A stretch of 64,000 nucleotides of DNA from Saprospiraceae bacterium (GCA_016715245.1 JADKAS010000002.1:310001-374000); one strand, 5' to 3'; numbered from the stretch's first letter, positions 34,518-45,170 are shown. The notes: generated from the sequence alone by a model not told the origin. Translations and numbers: made by a program.

Positions 34518-37500
34518 ATGAAAAACGTAAAACTCCCATTAAAGGGCAGGAAGCAGTATGCTTTCCAGTACTTTGTATTAAGTACCCTTTTATTCCTTTT
34601 CGCTACCCGCGGAATTTCCCAATGTGTTACTTCTCCCAATACCATCGAGGGATTTGTATTTTTAGATGCAAATCACAATGGTGTTAAAGATCCAGGTGAA
34701 GAATCTATCAATAATGTCAGAATTCAGGCACATGATGCTTTCGGCAGTTTGCTGGGCAATGTTCTTTCTGATGTTAATGGTAATTATACCATCACCAATC
34801 TTACTAATGGCAAAGAAGTAAGACTTACCTATCTTCATAATCAATATAATGATGGTTTTGTCGGCAGTGACAACGGAACCCGGGTACAGTTTGTGACTGT
34901 TCCTGCCTGCTCTAAAGGTCTTGGGCTTTCTTCTTCCTTACAATATTGTAATGAATCCACAAGGATTTTAACTACATGTTTTGTGCAGGGAAGAACTTCA
35001 TTATTGCCCACTGAACCTACACTTGTGGGATTGGATTACGGTTTTAATCTGGGTAGCCCTGCTGAAAAATATGCTATGTATAGCGAAACTGGTACTATTT
35101 GGGGAGTCGCATGGAATAAAAGAGAAAAGGCGTTATACAGCTCGGCCTTTATTAAACAATATGGAGATCTGACTGCACATGGTCACGATGCTATCTTCAA
35201 AACTTCAATACCTGAAGTTGGTATGCCTTCGACAACTTTGTTTGCCAAACTCAGTAGCCTTGGACAAGATGTCGGTTCGCTGACCACTACCAATATCAAC
35301 GATTGTGCTTATGGCGAGCAGGTTGGAAAGCTGGGTCTTGGATCGCTTGAAATATCAGCGGACAACAATTATCTGTATACGATAAACTTATATAATAATA
35401 CACTCGTTGTGATTCCTACACAGAATCCGACAGCAGCAAATACACGATCATACAAAATACCTGATCCCGGATGTTCCAATGGTGAATACCGGGCATTTGC
35501 TTTAAAAGTATATAATAATATGGTGTATGTTGGTGTAACTTGTACTGCAGAGACAGCCAAAAGTGATGCGGCTTCATCAGCAAATGTGTTTGCCTTCAAT
35601 CCCACAACAAATTCTTTTCAATTAATATTTTCGACTCCTTATCTCAAGGGATACTGGAGAGACAATGATGCCGATCAATTGACCACTATGCAATGGTTGA
35701 CAGACATTGATTTTACAGACGATGGAAATATGTTGCTTGCGCTTTCAGACAGAGTAGGTCACAGATATTGTACTGTCAATTTCACCAACAGACTTGATGA
35801 CCAAAGACCTGATCTTTTATTGGTCGGATATAATTCAGCTTCAAAAACATGGACACTTGAATCCAATGGTAAAATAAATGGATTGACAGGTTCTGGTGTT
35901 GGCAACAACCAGGGACCGGGCGGCGGAGAATTTTTTGGTATGGATCACTGGATGCACGATCCTGCATACCATCCTGAAGTATCCCTTGGAAGTATTTTTG
36001 TCATGCCGGGCACAAATTCAGTTGTGTCGACTGTTTTTGACCCTCATATAAATGCATATAGTGGTGGTCTGCACCGATATTCTACCCGGAATGGAGAATT
36101 ACTGGGTGCAAAAGAATTGTACAGGCTTAATACTACTGTTGCTTTTGGAAAAGCTACCGGTTTTGGTGATATAGTTGGCGCTTGTATAGAGCCGCCTATT
36201 GAAATCGGCAATAGAGTTTGGAATGATACTAACAAAAATGGATTGCAGGATGCCGGAGAACAAGGTTTGCCGGATGTACGTCTTGTTTTATATAATAATG
36301 TTTGTACAGCCATCGGAACAGCAGTAACCGATGAAAAAGGAAATTATCAGTTTAATCAAAATAATGTTTTGGTTAATCTTCAATCAGGAGAGACTTACTA
36401 CGTAGGAATTGATCCTGCATTATATGATAGCAATACATCATTGTATTCAGTAAATGGGACATATTATACAATATCTCTTTTACAGGATAATGATGAATTG
36501 CTTGGTAATAAAGCAATTGAAAATATACAGGGATGTGACAAAGCTCTTATTCAGGTTCAAAGCACCTTTACCAACCACAAATATGACATCGGTTTAAATG
36601 TTGCGACAGAATGTGGTTTAAAACTAAGGGCCGAAATTGTTGACGCAGCACCGGTACAGGTCGGTGATGTTTTGACGTATGAAATATGTTTAACCAATAC
36701 AGGAGCTGTTCCATTGGGAGGATGGGTATTGCAGAGTGCTCTGGCTTCAGGAAATATATTGCCTCAGGAACTCAATGAAGGATGGACTTTAAACGGAAGT
36801 GTGTATACAAAACTGTTTAAAGAATCATTGGGTAAGGGCAAAACATATTGCACTCAAATCAAGGTTCGGTTTGAAGAACAAAACTGGAACCTCGGATTTA
36901 ATCAGGAATTTTCTGTAACTCAGATATTTGATAATAATAATGTTCCGGTTAATGATCTTAGTGATTGTTCAACCAGTACAGAAGATCTAATTTCGACGTT
37001 GGTTCCTGAAGTATTTGACCTTGCCCTCAAACATGAACTGGCAACCAATCAGATATATTCATACGGTTCAGAAATTAAAATAAATACAACGGTTTATAAT
37101 CAGGGCAATGTGGCAGCGGGTTCTTATACTATTGTCAATTATCTGAACGAAGAGTTTGATTTCGACCCTTCTAAAAATCCGGGATGGAAACTTTCTCAGG
37201 ATGGAAAATTATTGACATATTTTGTAGATGAAAATTTATTTCCCGGAGAAAACAAGGCAGTAATGCTTACTGTAGTTTTGAAAACTGATGCTTCACAGGG
37301 CGGCATAATTAATTATGCAGAGATAACTGATGCCGTGGATATTTCCGGCAATGAGGCAATTGATTTTGACTCAGCTCCGGATAATGATGTTAAAAACGAT
37401 AAAGGGGGAATTGTTAATTCCGTATCAGACAATATGATTAATGACCACGGAGTAGTGGATGAAGATGATCATGATCCGGTAGTTATTATGTTAAATCTGG

Positions 37501-40500
37501 TTGATGTTGCCCTGATTAAAACTACAACTAATCGTGAAGTTATTGCAGGACAAGAGGTATTATTTAATCTTGAAGTAATAAATCAGGGAAGTGTAGCTTT
37601 CAAAAAATTTGTATTAAGAGATTACATTCCTCATGGAATTGTACTTGCAGATGATACATGGACATTGCTTGAAAACAATATAGCGGAAAAAGAATTTTTG
37701 CTTGAAAATTCTTTGGAACCCGGTAAAAGTTTAATTACGACAATATTATTGAAAATAGATGAAAATATGACCGGCCCTAAAGTTTTTACTAATGTGGCTC
37801 AGGTATTTAAAATATTCGATACGAATCAAAGAGAAATTTCTCCACTTGACATTGACAGTAATTTGTCTTTAACAGTTGAAAACGAAGAGAACAGTGTAAT
37901 GGCATACATAGGCCAGGACAATTACTCTTCTGCTCCGGTAGTTATGCTTGGCAATATTGAAGTGCCAAATCCCTGCGATTGCAAACAAAATGCCACTGAC
38001 CGTGACAATGGTCAGTTTGATATAGTTTTGTCATTTGAAAGTGCATCTGGAGAAACATGGTTTATTCAACAAGTTACAGGTATGTATGATGTAACAAGTC
38101 CTGCTCCTCCGGCAGCACCAGTTCCATTTGTGACTGGTCCGGCCGGATTTATCCTGGATGAAACAGTAGGTTTGGACGGAATTTCAACCTATTCACTTGA
38201 AGGAATTCATATTGATGGTTTGGGAGCATTTATCATAGTACAGAACGAACACAATATAATACGTTCTTACAGACTTGATCAGGGAAGTTGCAGATATACT
38301 GATTTGAATATCGCAGGACCGGTATCAATTTGTAATACCACTATTTCCAATTACAGTGTAAATGTAATAGCCGGAGCGATTTATACGTGGTCAGTTGATG
38401 GCAATGTAGTGCCTGGTACAGGAAATCAGATAAATATTGACTGGTCAGTTTATATGTTAGGAGACCATGTTGTAAAAGTAGAGATTAGTTCAACAAGTGG
38501 TTGTTATGCGCCTGCAACGCTCGACGTTTCAACAGGCGTAATGGACGCTGCAGCTATTTCATGTATTTCAAATATTAATGTATCGTTAAATGAGCAGTGT
38601 AGATTTGAAGTTACTCCTAACGTTCTTATAGCAGGAGAATTCAACCCGATGTCGCCTTATCAGGTAATGTTGTTGGATGTACATGGAAACACTATTCCTG
38701 GTGCAACATTGACAAAAGAACATCTGGGACAAAAAATAATGGCGAAACTTATTGATGGTTGCGGTGGCAATTCCTGCTGGTCTACTATACTGGTTGAAGA
38801 TAAGATTCCGCCGGTAACATTTTGCAGGGACATCATCTTGCCATGTCATTTATTAGATGCGTATGTAGGTCCGTTTGAAACAGACAATTGTGGGGAACCC
38901 ATTGAAAATATACTATTGTCCGAAAGAATAACACCTTTAGATTGTAATGATGATTTTATTAAATATATAGACAGGGATTATCAGGCAAAAGATAAGGCAG
39001 GTAACATTTCAAGAGTTTGTGAAATGAGAATTTCTGTTGCCAGACCTGATGTAAGTCTGATTATTGAGCCTGAAGATGTGAGCATGGTAAATGGTAATCC
39101 TTTGATTTGTGCCAATTTTCCTCTTGATGCACAGGGAAGACCTTCAACATCAGTAACGGGTGTTCCAACTTTACATGGTATTCCTTTATACCCAACACCA
39201 CTCGAATCATGTAATCTGTTTGTTGGTTTCCATGACCGTGATCTTGGGGTTATCAATTGTACCAGAAAAATCGCAAGGGAATGGATTGTTTTTGAAAGCT
39301 GGTGCGATAATGTTACGCCTATTGAATTTACCCAGTTGATTGAAATCACGGATACAATTCCTCCGGTTATTGAACCTATTGAGGATGTAACGGTAAGCGC
39401 GTCTTACGGAAATTGTATGGCCAGGGTTCAATTGCCATTGGCGAAAGTTTCAGATGAATGTAATAAAATTTTAAGAGTTGACATAACTTATCCGGGAGGG
39501 TTTATTCAAAATCAAAACACTGCTACCGTAAATCTGCCAAGTGGTGACAATGAAATCACTTATACAGTGTATGACAGTTGCTGGAATTCTTCTTCTACAA
39601 GTTTTATTGTTGTCGTTGAAGATAAAACGGCTCCTACAGTGGTTTGTAAAGGGGAAGTTGTGGTCAGCCTGAACTTCCTTGGTGAAGCCTACTTACGTCC
39701 TGTTCATATAAATGACGGTAGTTTTGATGCTTGTGGTATTTCTCATTTTGAAGTCAGGAAAATGACTGACAGATGTTTGAGTGGTTCAGATAAATACAGA
39801 AGTTCTGTTGATTTTTGTTGTGAGGATGTAGGTCAACCGGTTATGGTAGAAATGAGAGTGACCGACATTAATGACAACTCCAATACATGTATGATTCCAG
39901 TTACGGTACAGGATAAGTTTGCACCTCAGATAACTTGTCCGGATGACTTGACGCTTTCTTGTGAAATGCCTATTGACATGGATGATCTTACAGAATTCGG
40001 TGTTGCATCCGCTATTGATGCCTGTGGAGCAACAGTAACAGAATTAGATCCGATTTCCGGAATAAATCAATGTCGAACCGGCGTGATCGAAAGAATATTT
40101 CGTGCAACGGACAACCTTGGTTTTGCCGAGTGTTCCCAATATATTAATGTGATAAATGAAAATCCGTTTACACCTGCGGAAATTATAAAACCACTTGATT
40201 TTGAAACTGATAAAGGTTGTACACCGCTTGATTTACATCCGGACAACCTCGATACACTATATAGTTATCCAGTCATTACAGAAGATTTCTGTGATAATGT
40301 AGGAGCAACATTTAAAGATCAGATATTTAACTTTGTACCTAATGCTTGCTTTAAAATTGTGAGAACGTGGTATGTGATCGACTGGTGCGCTATGGCCAAT
40401 GATCCAAATTATGAGCCGTATTCTTTCCAGCAAACGATTAAAGTTCAGAATAAAGTAGGTCCTGTTATTAATAGTTCGTGTGAAACGATTAATGTATGTA

Positions 40501-42710
40501 CGCCAAAAGGGAACTGCAACAAAGGATATGTTGTCATCACCGCTTCGGCCACAGATGTTTGTACACCTGCCAATCTTTTACAATGGACGTATAAAATTGA
40601 CCTGGACAACGATGGAATTTATGAAACAGTAGAAACTGGTTTTGGTGGTTCAAAAACAGTATCTGATTCATTCCCGGTTGGAAACCACAGGATTCAGTTT
40701 TCTTTTGAGGACAGATGTGGAAATGTAACTACCTGTGATAAATTGTTTAACATAAAAAATTGTGATGCGCCGACTGCTGTTTGTGTTGAAAGAATCAGCA
40801 TAGGTTTGGTGCCAATGGACCTTGATGGTGATGGTACCAATGATATAGAAATGGCATGTGTTTCTGCGATTTCGCTGGATGCGGGTAGTAGTCATCCATG
40901 CAGTAATGATTTGTGTTTTAGTTTTGACCCTATTGACACAACTATTGTCGAACATTGTTTTGACTGTTTTGACCAGGGAGATAATGAAATCACTTTATAC
41001 ATCATTGATAAAATTGGTGGAGGTATTTCAGAATGTGTGGTCGTTGTCGAAGTTCAGGATAATAATGATGTTGACGTATGTCCTGATCTGGAAGAATGTA
41101 TCGTATGGCCGGGTGAGGTCAACGTAACTCTTTGTGCTCCTATTCTTGCCAACGTTGGTTTTAATAAAATTCCTGTTATCAATTCAAATTGTGATTGTAA
41201 TAGTGTCACGATAACGCATGTAGATAACCCTCAGACTTCATGCGGACCCAACTGTATTACATTGGGTAGAGTTTGGACAGTAACATTTAATTGTTATTCC
41301 CGACCTATATCCTACACGTTTACGCAAACGATTACGGCCATTGATGATACACCAACTGCCGCAATTACAGGTAACAATATTATTTGCACTGGAAAGTCAA
41401 CGACTTTGACAGCTACCGGAGGAGGTACATACCGATGGTCTACTCCCGGCAACCCAACTACAGCAAGTATCACTGTCAGTCCTACGACAACAACCACGTT
41501 TAGGGTTACCGTAACTTCAGCGAATAATTGTACAGCGGTTGCGGAAAGAACGGTAACAGTTAATCCATTACCTACAGTAAATATTCAGGGTAACCGTACT
41601 GTTTGTTTAAATCAATCCACAACATTAACAGCTACCGGAGGAACGGGCTATACATGGTCAAACGGTCAAAATACAGCAGGTATTACCGTAACACCACTGG
41701 CAACAACCTCTTATACTGTTACAGTTACCAATGCCAATGGTTGTACTGCAACCTCATCTGCAACTGTAACCGTAAATGGTTTACCTAATTCAACCATTAC
41801 AGGAAATTCACCTATATGTGTAGGTAAATCAACCACACTTTCAGTACCTCAAGTAGTTGGCAATACATATGCCTGGTCTACAGGGGCATCTACCGCCAGT
41901 ATTACGGTTTCACCTGCTTCCACTCAATCCTATACCGTTACCGTAACCAATGCCAATACTTGTTCTTCTACAGGTTCATTTAATGTGGTGGTCAATCCAT
42001 TGCCAACGGTAAATGTTACTGGAAACAATTCGATTTGTCAGGGAAGTTCTACTACATTGACCGCAACGGGAGGTACTTCGTTTATATGGTCTACAGGACA
42101 GACAACAAATCAGATAACGGTTACACCAGCGGCCACAACCACTTATATCGTAACGGTCACCAATAGTAATAGTTGTTCTGCGACGGCTTCAAGAACGGTT
42201 ACCGTAAATGCCCGTCCTGACGCCAATATTTTAGGCGATACCGTCATTTGTGTTGGCGAAAACACGACACTTACAGCTACAGGTGGGGGAACTTACCTTT
42301 GGTCAACCGGTCAAACAACATCTTCCATAACGGTTTCACCTACTCAGAATACAACATACAGAGTTACCGTAACGAACAGCAATCAATGTACAGATATCGC
42401 CTTTGTTTCTGTTGAAGTAGGAACAGGAGCCTTAAGCTGTGAAACAAGAGACACAACAGTCTATTTGAATAGTATGGGTTCTGTAGTAATCACTCCACAA
42501 CTCATCAGTATTGGTGATACTTTAGGATGTGGAGGTGAAGTTGAGGTAGAGGTTATTCCTGGCATGCTGTTTTGTAATCAAATTGGAATAAATGTAGTTA
42601 CATTGAGAGTAATCAATGTTACCACACAAATTACTTTGGAGTGTACAGCAGAAGTGACAGTTTTGATACGATTCGACCAACATAGGTCTGTCCGGCAAAT
42701 GCAACGATAG
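34518..42710 (+). CDS. Giant modular surface protein, main N-terminal fragment (2,730 aa)
   Basis: Signal peptide to about residue 35. Modules in order: an SdrD_B-like domain (about 42-125), a propeller-like region (about 150-555), a second SdrD_B-like domain (NRVWNDTNKNGLQDAGEQGLPDV split around 562-590), three DUF11-like segments (about 705-1110), HYR-like or Ig-like domains with DxxPP/DKxAP joints (about 1430-1960), further Cys-rich domains, and five tandem Ig-like repeats (41364-42437). The frame as given stops at 42710. Adding one T near 42661 continues into FDTIRP and the downstream fragments, so the full gene reaches 45001 and encodes about 3,494 residues with dockerin-like and T9SS sorting domains. 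It is probably an exported adhesin or matrix protein; the ligand is unknown. Confidence 0.88.
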   Translation: MKNVKLPLKGRKQYAFQYFVLSTLLFLFATRGISQCVTSPNTIEGFVFLDANHNGVKDPGEESINNVRIQAHDAFGSLLGNVLSDVNGNYTITNLTNGKEVRLTYLHNQYNDGFVGSDNGTRVQFVTVPACSKGLGLSSSLQYCNESTRILTTCFVQGRTSLLPTEPTLVGLDYGFNLGSPAEKYAMYSETGTIWGVAWNKREKALYSSAFIKQYGDLTAHGHDAIFKTSIPEVGMPSTTLFAKLSSLGQDVGSLTTTNINDCAYGEQVGKLGLGSLEISADNNYLYTINLYNNTLVVIPTQNPTAANTRSYKIPDPGCSNGEYRAFALKVYNNMVYVGVTCTAETAKSDAASSANVFAFNPTTNSFQLIFSTPYLKGYWRDNDADQLTTMQWLTDIDFTDDGNMLLALSDRVGHRYCTVNFTNRLDDQRPDLLLVGYNSASKTWTLESNGKINGLTGSGVGNNQGPGGGEFFGMDHWMHDPAYHPEVSLGSIFVMPGTNSVVSTVFDPHINAYSGGLHRYSTRNGELLGAKELYRLNTTVAFGKATGFGDIVGACIEPPIEIGNRVWNDTNKNGLQDAGEQGLPDVRLVLYNNVCTAIGTAVTDEKGNYQFNQNNVLVNLQSGETYYVGIDPALYDSNTSLYSVNGTYYTISLLQDNDELLGNKAIENIQGCDKALIQVQSTFTNHKYDIGLNVATECGLKLRAEIVDAAPVQVGDVLTYEICLTNTGAVPLGGWVLQSALASGNILPQELNEGWTLNGSVYTKLFKESLGKGKTYCTQIKVRFEEQNWNLGFNQEFSVTQIFDNNNVPVNDLSDCSTSTEDLISTLVPEVFDLALKHELATNQIYSYGSEIKINTTVYNQGNVAAGSYTIVNYLNEEFDFDPSKNPGWKLSQDGKLLTYFVDENLFPGENKAVMLTVVLKTDASQGGIINYAEITDAVDISGNEAIDFDSAPDNDVKNDKGGIVNSVSDNMINDHGVVDEDDHDPVVIMLNLVDVALIKTTTNREVIAGQEVLFNLEVINQGSVAFKKFVLRDYIPHGIVLADDTWTLLENNIAEKEFLLENSLEPGKSLITTILLKIDENMTGPKVFTNVAQVFKIFDTNQREISPLDIDSNLSLTVENEENSVMAYIGQDNYSSAPVVMLGNIEVPNPCDCKQNATDRDNGQFDIVLSFESASGETWFIQQVTGMYDVTSPAPPAAPVPFVTGPAGFILDETVGLDGISTYSLEGIHIDGLGAFIIVQNEHNIIRSYRLDQGSCRYTDLNIAGPVSICNTTISNYSVNVIAGAIYTWSVDGNVVPGTGNQINIDWSVYMLGDHVVKVEISSTSGCYAPATLDVSTGVMDAAAISCISNINVSLNEQCRFEVTPNVLIAGEFNPMSPYQVMLLDVHGNTIPGATLTKEHLGQKIMAKLIDGCGGNSCWSTILVEDKIPPVTFCRDIILPCHLLDAYVGPFETDNCGEPIENILLSERITPLDCNDDFIKYIDRDYQAKDKAGNISRVCEMRISVARPDVSLIIEPEDVSMVNGNPLICANFPLDAQGRPSTSVTGVPTLHGIPLYPTPLESCNLFVGFHDRDLGVINCTRKIAREWIVFESWCDNVTPIEFTQLIEITDTIPPVIEPIEDVTVSASYGNCMARVQLPLAKVSDECNKILRVDITYPGGFIQNQNTATVNLPSGDNEITYTVYDSCWNSSSTSFIVVVEDKTAPTVVCKGEVVVSLNFLGEAYLRPVHINDGSFDACGISHFEVRKMTDRCLSGSDKYRSSVDFCCEDVGQPVMVEMRVTDINDNSNTCMIPVTVQDKFAPQITCPDDLTLSCEMPIDMDDLTEFGVASAIDACGATVTELDPISGINQCRTGVIERIFRATDNLGFAECSQYINVINENPFTPAEIIKPLDFETDKGCTPLDLHPDNLDTLYSYPVITEDFCDNVGATFKDQIFNFVPNACFKIVRTWYVIDWCAMANDPNYEPYSFQQTIKVQNKVGPVINSSCETINVCTPKGNCNKGYVVITASATDVCTPANLLQWTYKIDLDNDGIYETVETGFGGSKTVSDSFPVGNHRIQFSFEDRCGNVTTCDKLFNIKNCDAPTAVCVERISIGLVPMDLDGDGTNDIEMACVSAISLDAGSSHPCSNDLCFSFDPIDTTIVEHCFDCFDQGDNEITLYIIDKIGGGISECVVVVEVQDNNDVDVCPDLEECIVWPGEVNVTLCAPILANVGFNKIPVINSNCDCNSVTITHVDNPQTSCGPNCITLGRVWTVTFNCYSRPISYTFTQTITAIDDTPTAAITGNNIICTGKSTTLTATGGGTYRWSTPGNPTTASITVSPTTTTTFRVTVTSANNCTAVAERTVTVNPLPTVNIQGNRTVCLNQSTTLTATGGTGYTWSNGQNTAGITVTPLATTSYTVTVTNANGCTATSSATVTVNGLPNSTITGNSPICVGKSTTLSVPQVVGNTYAWSTGASTASITVSPASTQSYTVTVTNANTCSSTGSFNVVVNPLPTVNVTGNNSICQGSSTTLTATGGTSFIWSTGQTTNQITVTPAATTTYIVTVTNSNSCSATASRTVTVNARPDANILGDTVICVGENTTLTATGGGTYLWSTGQTTSSITVSPTQNTTYRVTVTNSNQCTDIAFVSVEVGTGALSCETRDTTVYLNSMGSVVITPQLISIGDTLGCGGEVEVEVIPGMLFCNQIGINVVTLRVINVTTQITLECTAEVTVLIRFDQHRSVRQMQR
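41364..42437 (+). repeat. Five tandem Ig-like repeats of 71-73 codons
   Basis: The units start at 41364, 41583, 41796, 42015 and 42228, with period lengths 219, 213, 219 and 213 nt. Each unit begins with a [IV]xGxxxxC block and continues with STTLTATGG or a close variant, a Trp-Ser turn, an ITVxP strand and YxVTVTNxNxC. This is a PKD/Ig-like fold often found in Bacteroidota adhesins. The units are diverged at DNA level, so recent duplication is not obvious. Confidence 0.85.
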
Positions 42711-43102
42711 GTTGTCTGGAATTTGATCCGAATGCGCCATTAACCGTTTTTGGAAATGCCACATTTTCGGACAATTGTATTCCAGGACTTGAATTGGATG
42801 AAACACCTATTTTAAATTTAAATACATGTAATGTAGGTGTCATTACAAGAACTTTTGTAGTCACAGACAACAGTAATAACTCCAGACAATGTGTTCAAAC
42901 GATCACCATTGAAGTCACCAATGCCCTCACTGAAGGTGATATTACCTGGCCAATGGATACAGTTACCATTTCAAATTGTATGATGTCAGGCCCTCTATTT
43001 ACGGGTACCCCTGAAATAGATGACCAGGGTGTTGATTGTGCTATTGTTTCTATTGATTTTGAAGATGTAAATCTTCCTTTTGGGAGGTGGCGGTTGCATT
43101 GA
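42686..43102 (+). CDS. Giant surface protein, fragment 2 (HYR-like domain)
   Basis: This frame continues the giant protein after the break near 42661. It reads DTIRPT, then a TAG at 42683-42685, then CPANATIGCLEFDPNAPLTV and a further HYR-like domain with FSDNCIPGLELDE and TFVVTDNSNNSRQC. The TAG sits where a Thr-Ile/Val-Cys-Pro joint is expected. The first ATG of the frame is at 42794, but that is inside a domain and is not a real start. The fragment ends at 43102, where one T too many in TTTT (43078-43081) shifts the frame. Confidence 0.7.
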   Translation, partial: VCPANATIGCLEFDPNAPLTVFGNATFSDNCIPGLELDETPILNLNTCNVGVITRTFVVTDNSNNSRQCVQTITIEVTNALTEGDITWPMDTVTISNCMMSGPLFTGTPEIDDQGVDCAIVSIDFEDVNLPFGRWRLH

Positions 43103-44642
43103 TACAATTATCAGAACCTGGACAGTGATTGATTCATGTCAATTGCTGGCAGGAACCAATGATGGTATATTTGTTTATGAACAAGTGATATTTATAGTTG
43201 ATGAAACAGCCCCTGTGCTATCTAATTTACCTCCGGCACTCATTGAAATAACGCTTGCAGTAGCACAGTGTGATACCTTGCTTGACCTTTCGGGGATCAT
43301 AGCTACGGATTGTGATGATAATTTAATATTTACAAATAATGGTTTCTGGGCGACCAACCAAAACAGTCTGGACCCTTCAGGAACATATGACGTTGGAACA
43401 TATCCGATTACCGTGAGTGCACAGGATGCTTGTGGAAATGTTGAAGAATATACATTTACTTTAAAGGTTAAGGCTTTTAGAGCTGTTTGCTCCAAACAAT
43501 TCCTGTTTATGCCGGATAGTTGTGATTTTCTTGAGCGTGCTCTCAATTTTTATGTATTTGATAATGTTTGTCCTCAGTCAGGACAGTTCCTTGCTTCCTT
43601 TGGCCCAAATGTTGCGGATTCAACCATTCTTTTGGATTGCAGTGATGTGGCTATGGCAGGAGTGAATGTTACCATTTACCTTTGGGATACAAGATCGGGT
43701 GATACTATACTATGGGATACCTGCAGATCGCAGTATTTCTTTACTGATCCAATGATGTATTGTCAGGGTATTTGCGCCGGTACAGGAGGAAGAGCTGTTT
43801 TGACCGGAGCTATCAGTACTGAAAATCAAGCTCCGGTACAGGATGTAGAAATCAATGTGACAGGAAAAGCAATGATACGTACCAACGAAGATGGACAATA
43901 TAAGGTGGACGAACTCGACAGAGGTAATGGTTACAATATTGTACCGAAAAAGGTTGCCGGAGTATTGGAAGGTGTATCTACTTTAGACCTTGTTCTGATT
44001 CAGCGACATATTACAGGTTTGGGAGTGCTAAACAGCCCATATAAACTCATTGCAGCCGATGTCAATAATGACAGAAAAATAAGTACTTTAGACCTCGTGG
44101 ATTTACGTAAAACAATCCTTGGAGTACAGCCTGAATTTACCAATAATGACAGCTGGAGAATGGTCAATAAGAAATTTGACTTTCTTGACCCGACTAATCC
44201 TTTTGCAACACAAATACCGGGCAGTCATTTTATTGAATCACTGCAAGGAAACTATGTTATGGATTTTACAGGTGTTAAAATCGGTGATGTCAACAACAGT
44301 TATGAGTTGAGAGGTGGTCTTGCAGAAGGCAGGACTTCAGATAATCTCTATCTTCAGGTTGCGGAATATAAATTCGAAAATAATAAAAACATAGAAATTC
44401 CGGTGACCAACATCGCTGACAAAGAAGTGTATGGATTCCAGTTTGCTCTTTCCGTACAAAACCTGGAAAATATTCGCATCACTTCAGATGTATTGAATAT
44501 GACAAGTTCTAACTATCACATCAATAATGGATATATATTTATATCCTGGTCTGATGAGAACTGGTTATATTGTCTGCAGGTCAGGTATTATTTACTATAC
44601 ATGCAAATACAAACAGGGCAGCATACAACCATGAATCTATAA
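43080..44642 (+). CDS. Giant surface protein, fragment 3 (HYR-like plus dockerin-like domains)
   Basis: This part begins with GGGGCIDTIIRTW, directly continuing fragment 2, and has another HYR-like domain with VDETAPVLSNLPP. It then has a carboxypeptidase-regulatory-like segment (TGAISTENQAPVQDVEINV) and a dockerin-like pair of helices. STLDLVLIQRHITGL and ADVNNDRKISTLDLVDLRK share the calcium-loop and helix pattern of type I dockerin repeats. A cohesin-like or sorting-domain-proximal module follows (IPVTNIADKEVYGFQFALSV). The frame breaks near 44566, where one T is missing (TATATTG for TATATTTG), giving an unrelated tail. Confidence 0.75.
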   Translation: MGGGGCIDTIIRTWTVIDSCQLLAGTNDGIFVYEQVIFIVDETAPVLSNLPPALIEITLAVAQCDTLLDLSGIIATDCDDNLIFTNNGFWATNQNSLDPSGTYDVGTYPITVSAQDACGNVEEYTFTLKVKAFRAVCSKQFLFMPDSCDFLERALNFYVFDNVCPQSGQFLASFGPNVADSTILLDCSDVAMAGVNVTIYLWDTRSGDTILWDTCRSQYFFTDPMMYCQGICAGTGGRAVLTGAISTENQAPVQDVEINVTGKAMIRTNEDGQYKVDELDRGNGYNIVPKKVAGVLEGVSTLDLVLIQRHITGLGVLNSPYKLIAADVNNDRKISTLDLVDLRKTILGVQPEFTNNDSWRMVNKKFDFLDPTNPFATQIPGSHFIESLQGNYVMDFTGVKIGDVNNSYELRGGLAEGRTSDNLYLQVAEYKFENNKNIEIPVTNIADKEVYGFQFALSVQNLENIRITSDVLNMTSSNYHINNGYIFISWSDENWLYCLQVRYYLLYMQIQTGQHTTMNL

Positions 44643-45001
44643 CTTTGGATAATGATGTTATGAATGCTGAAATGTATGCTAAAGATTTATCTACACATAA
44701 GGTTATTCTTCACTATCAGGTTTCTGTAACTGCAGGAAAAGATTTTATGGTGATTGGAAATGCCCCAAATCCTTGGAGTAATATGACAACGATTCAATTT
44801 TATATCCCTAATCAGGGAAATGTAGAATTGAAAGTCCGAGACATGGCAGGTAAACTTCTGATGACGCGCAGTGGTCATTTTAACAAAGGAATCAATACTA
44901 TCGATATCCTGAGATCAGAAATGGGTAATGGAGGCGTATTGTTGTACGAACTTAAGTTTAACGAAGCAGTGAAGATCGGAAAAATGATTCTGATTGAATA
45001 A
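44570..45001 (+). CDS. Giant surface protein, fragment 4 (T9SS type A sorting domain)
   Basis: This is the true C-terminus. After LSAGQVLFTIHANT the last about 85 residues form a type IX secretion sorting domain: NAPNPWSNMTTIQFYIP, VELKVRDMAGKLLM, a Gly-Asn turn (HFNKGINTIDI), LLYELKFN and the final GKMILIE. Such domains direct proteins through the outer membrane by the Por/T9SS machinery and are then removed. The TTG at 44570 is not a real start; the fragment belongs to the same gene. A strong terminator follows. Confidence 0.8.
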   Translation: MSAGQVLFTIHANTNRAAYNHESITLDNDVMNAEMYAKDLSTHKVILHYQVSVTAGKDFMVIGNAPNPWSNMTTIQFYIPNQGNVELKVRDMAGKLLMTRSGHFNKGINTIDILRSEMGNGGVLLYELKFNEAVKIGKMILIE

Positions 45002-45035
45002 GATAATTGGTTAATGAATACAAATTTTGAGAGTT

Positions 45036-45063
45036 AGGGAGGCCTTCGGGCTTCCCTTTTTTT
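45036..45063 (+). terminator. Rho-independent terminator of the giant gene
   Basis: AGGGAGGCC (45036-45044) and GGCTTCCCT (45049-45057) pair with one G-U wobble around a TTCG tetraloop, followed by a run of T to 45063. It is 35 nt after the stop and the strongest terminator in the window. Confidence 0.9.
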
Positions 45064-45170
45064 ATGCCTTTTGAAAGAAAACTTGTTAAAATTACAGGAT
45101 TAATAAACTTTCCCAATTTAGAGTCAGATTAAAGAGTCAGATATAAATCAAGCTCAATGAAAAAATTCCA

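Noticed and set aside
39000..40700. Several smaller minus-strand frames inside the giant gene
   Set aside because: All lie within a continuous plus-strand frame with recognisable domains and are expected by chance.
41364..42437. CRISPR-like or tandem DNA array
   Set aside because: The 213-219-nt period encodes diverged Ig-like protein repeats; there are no short identical repeats with unique spacers.
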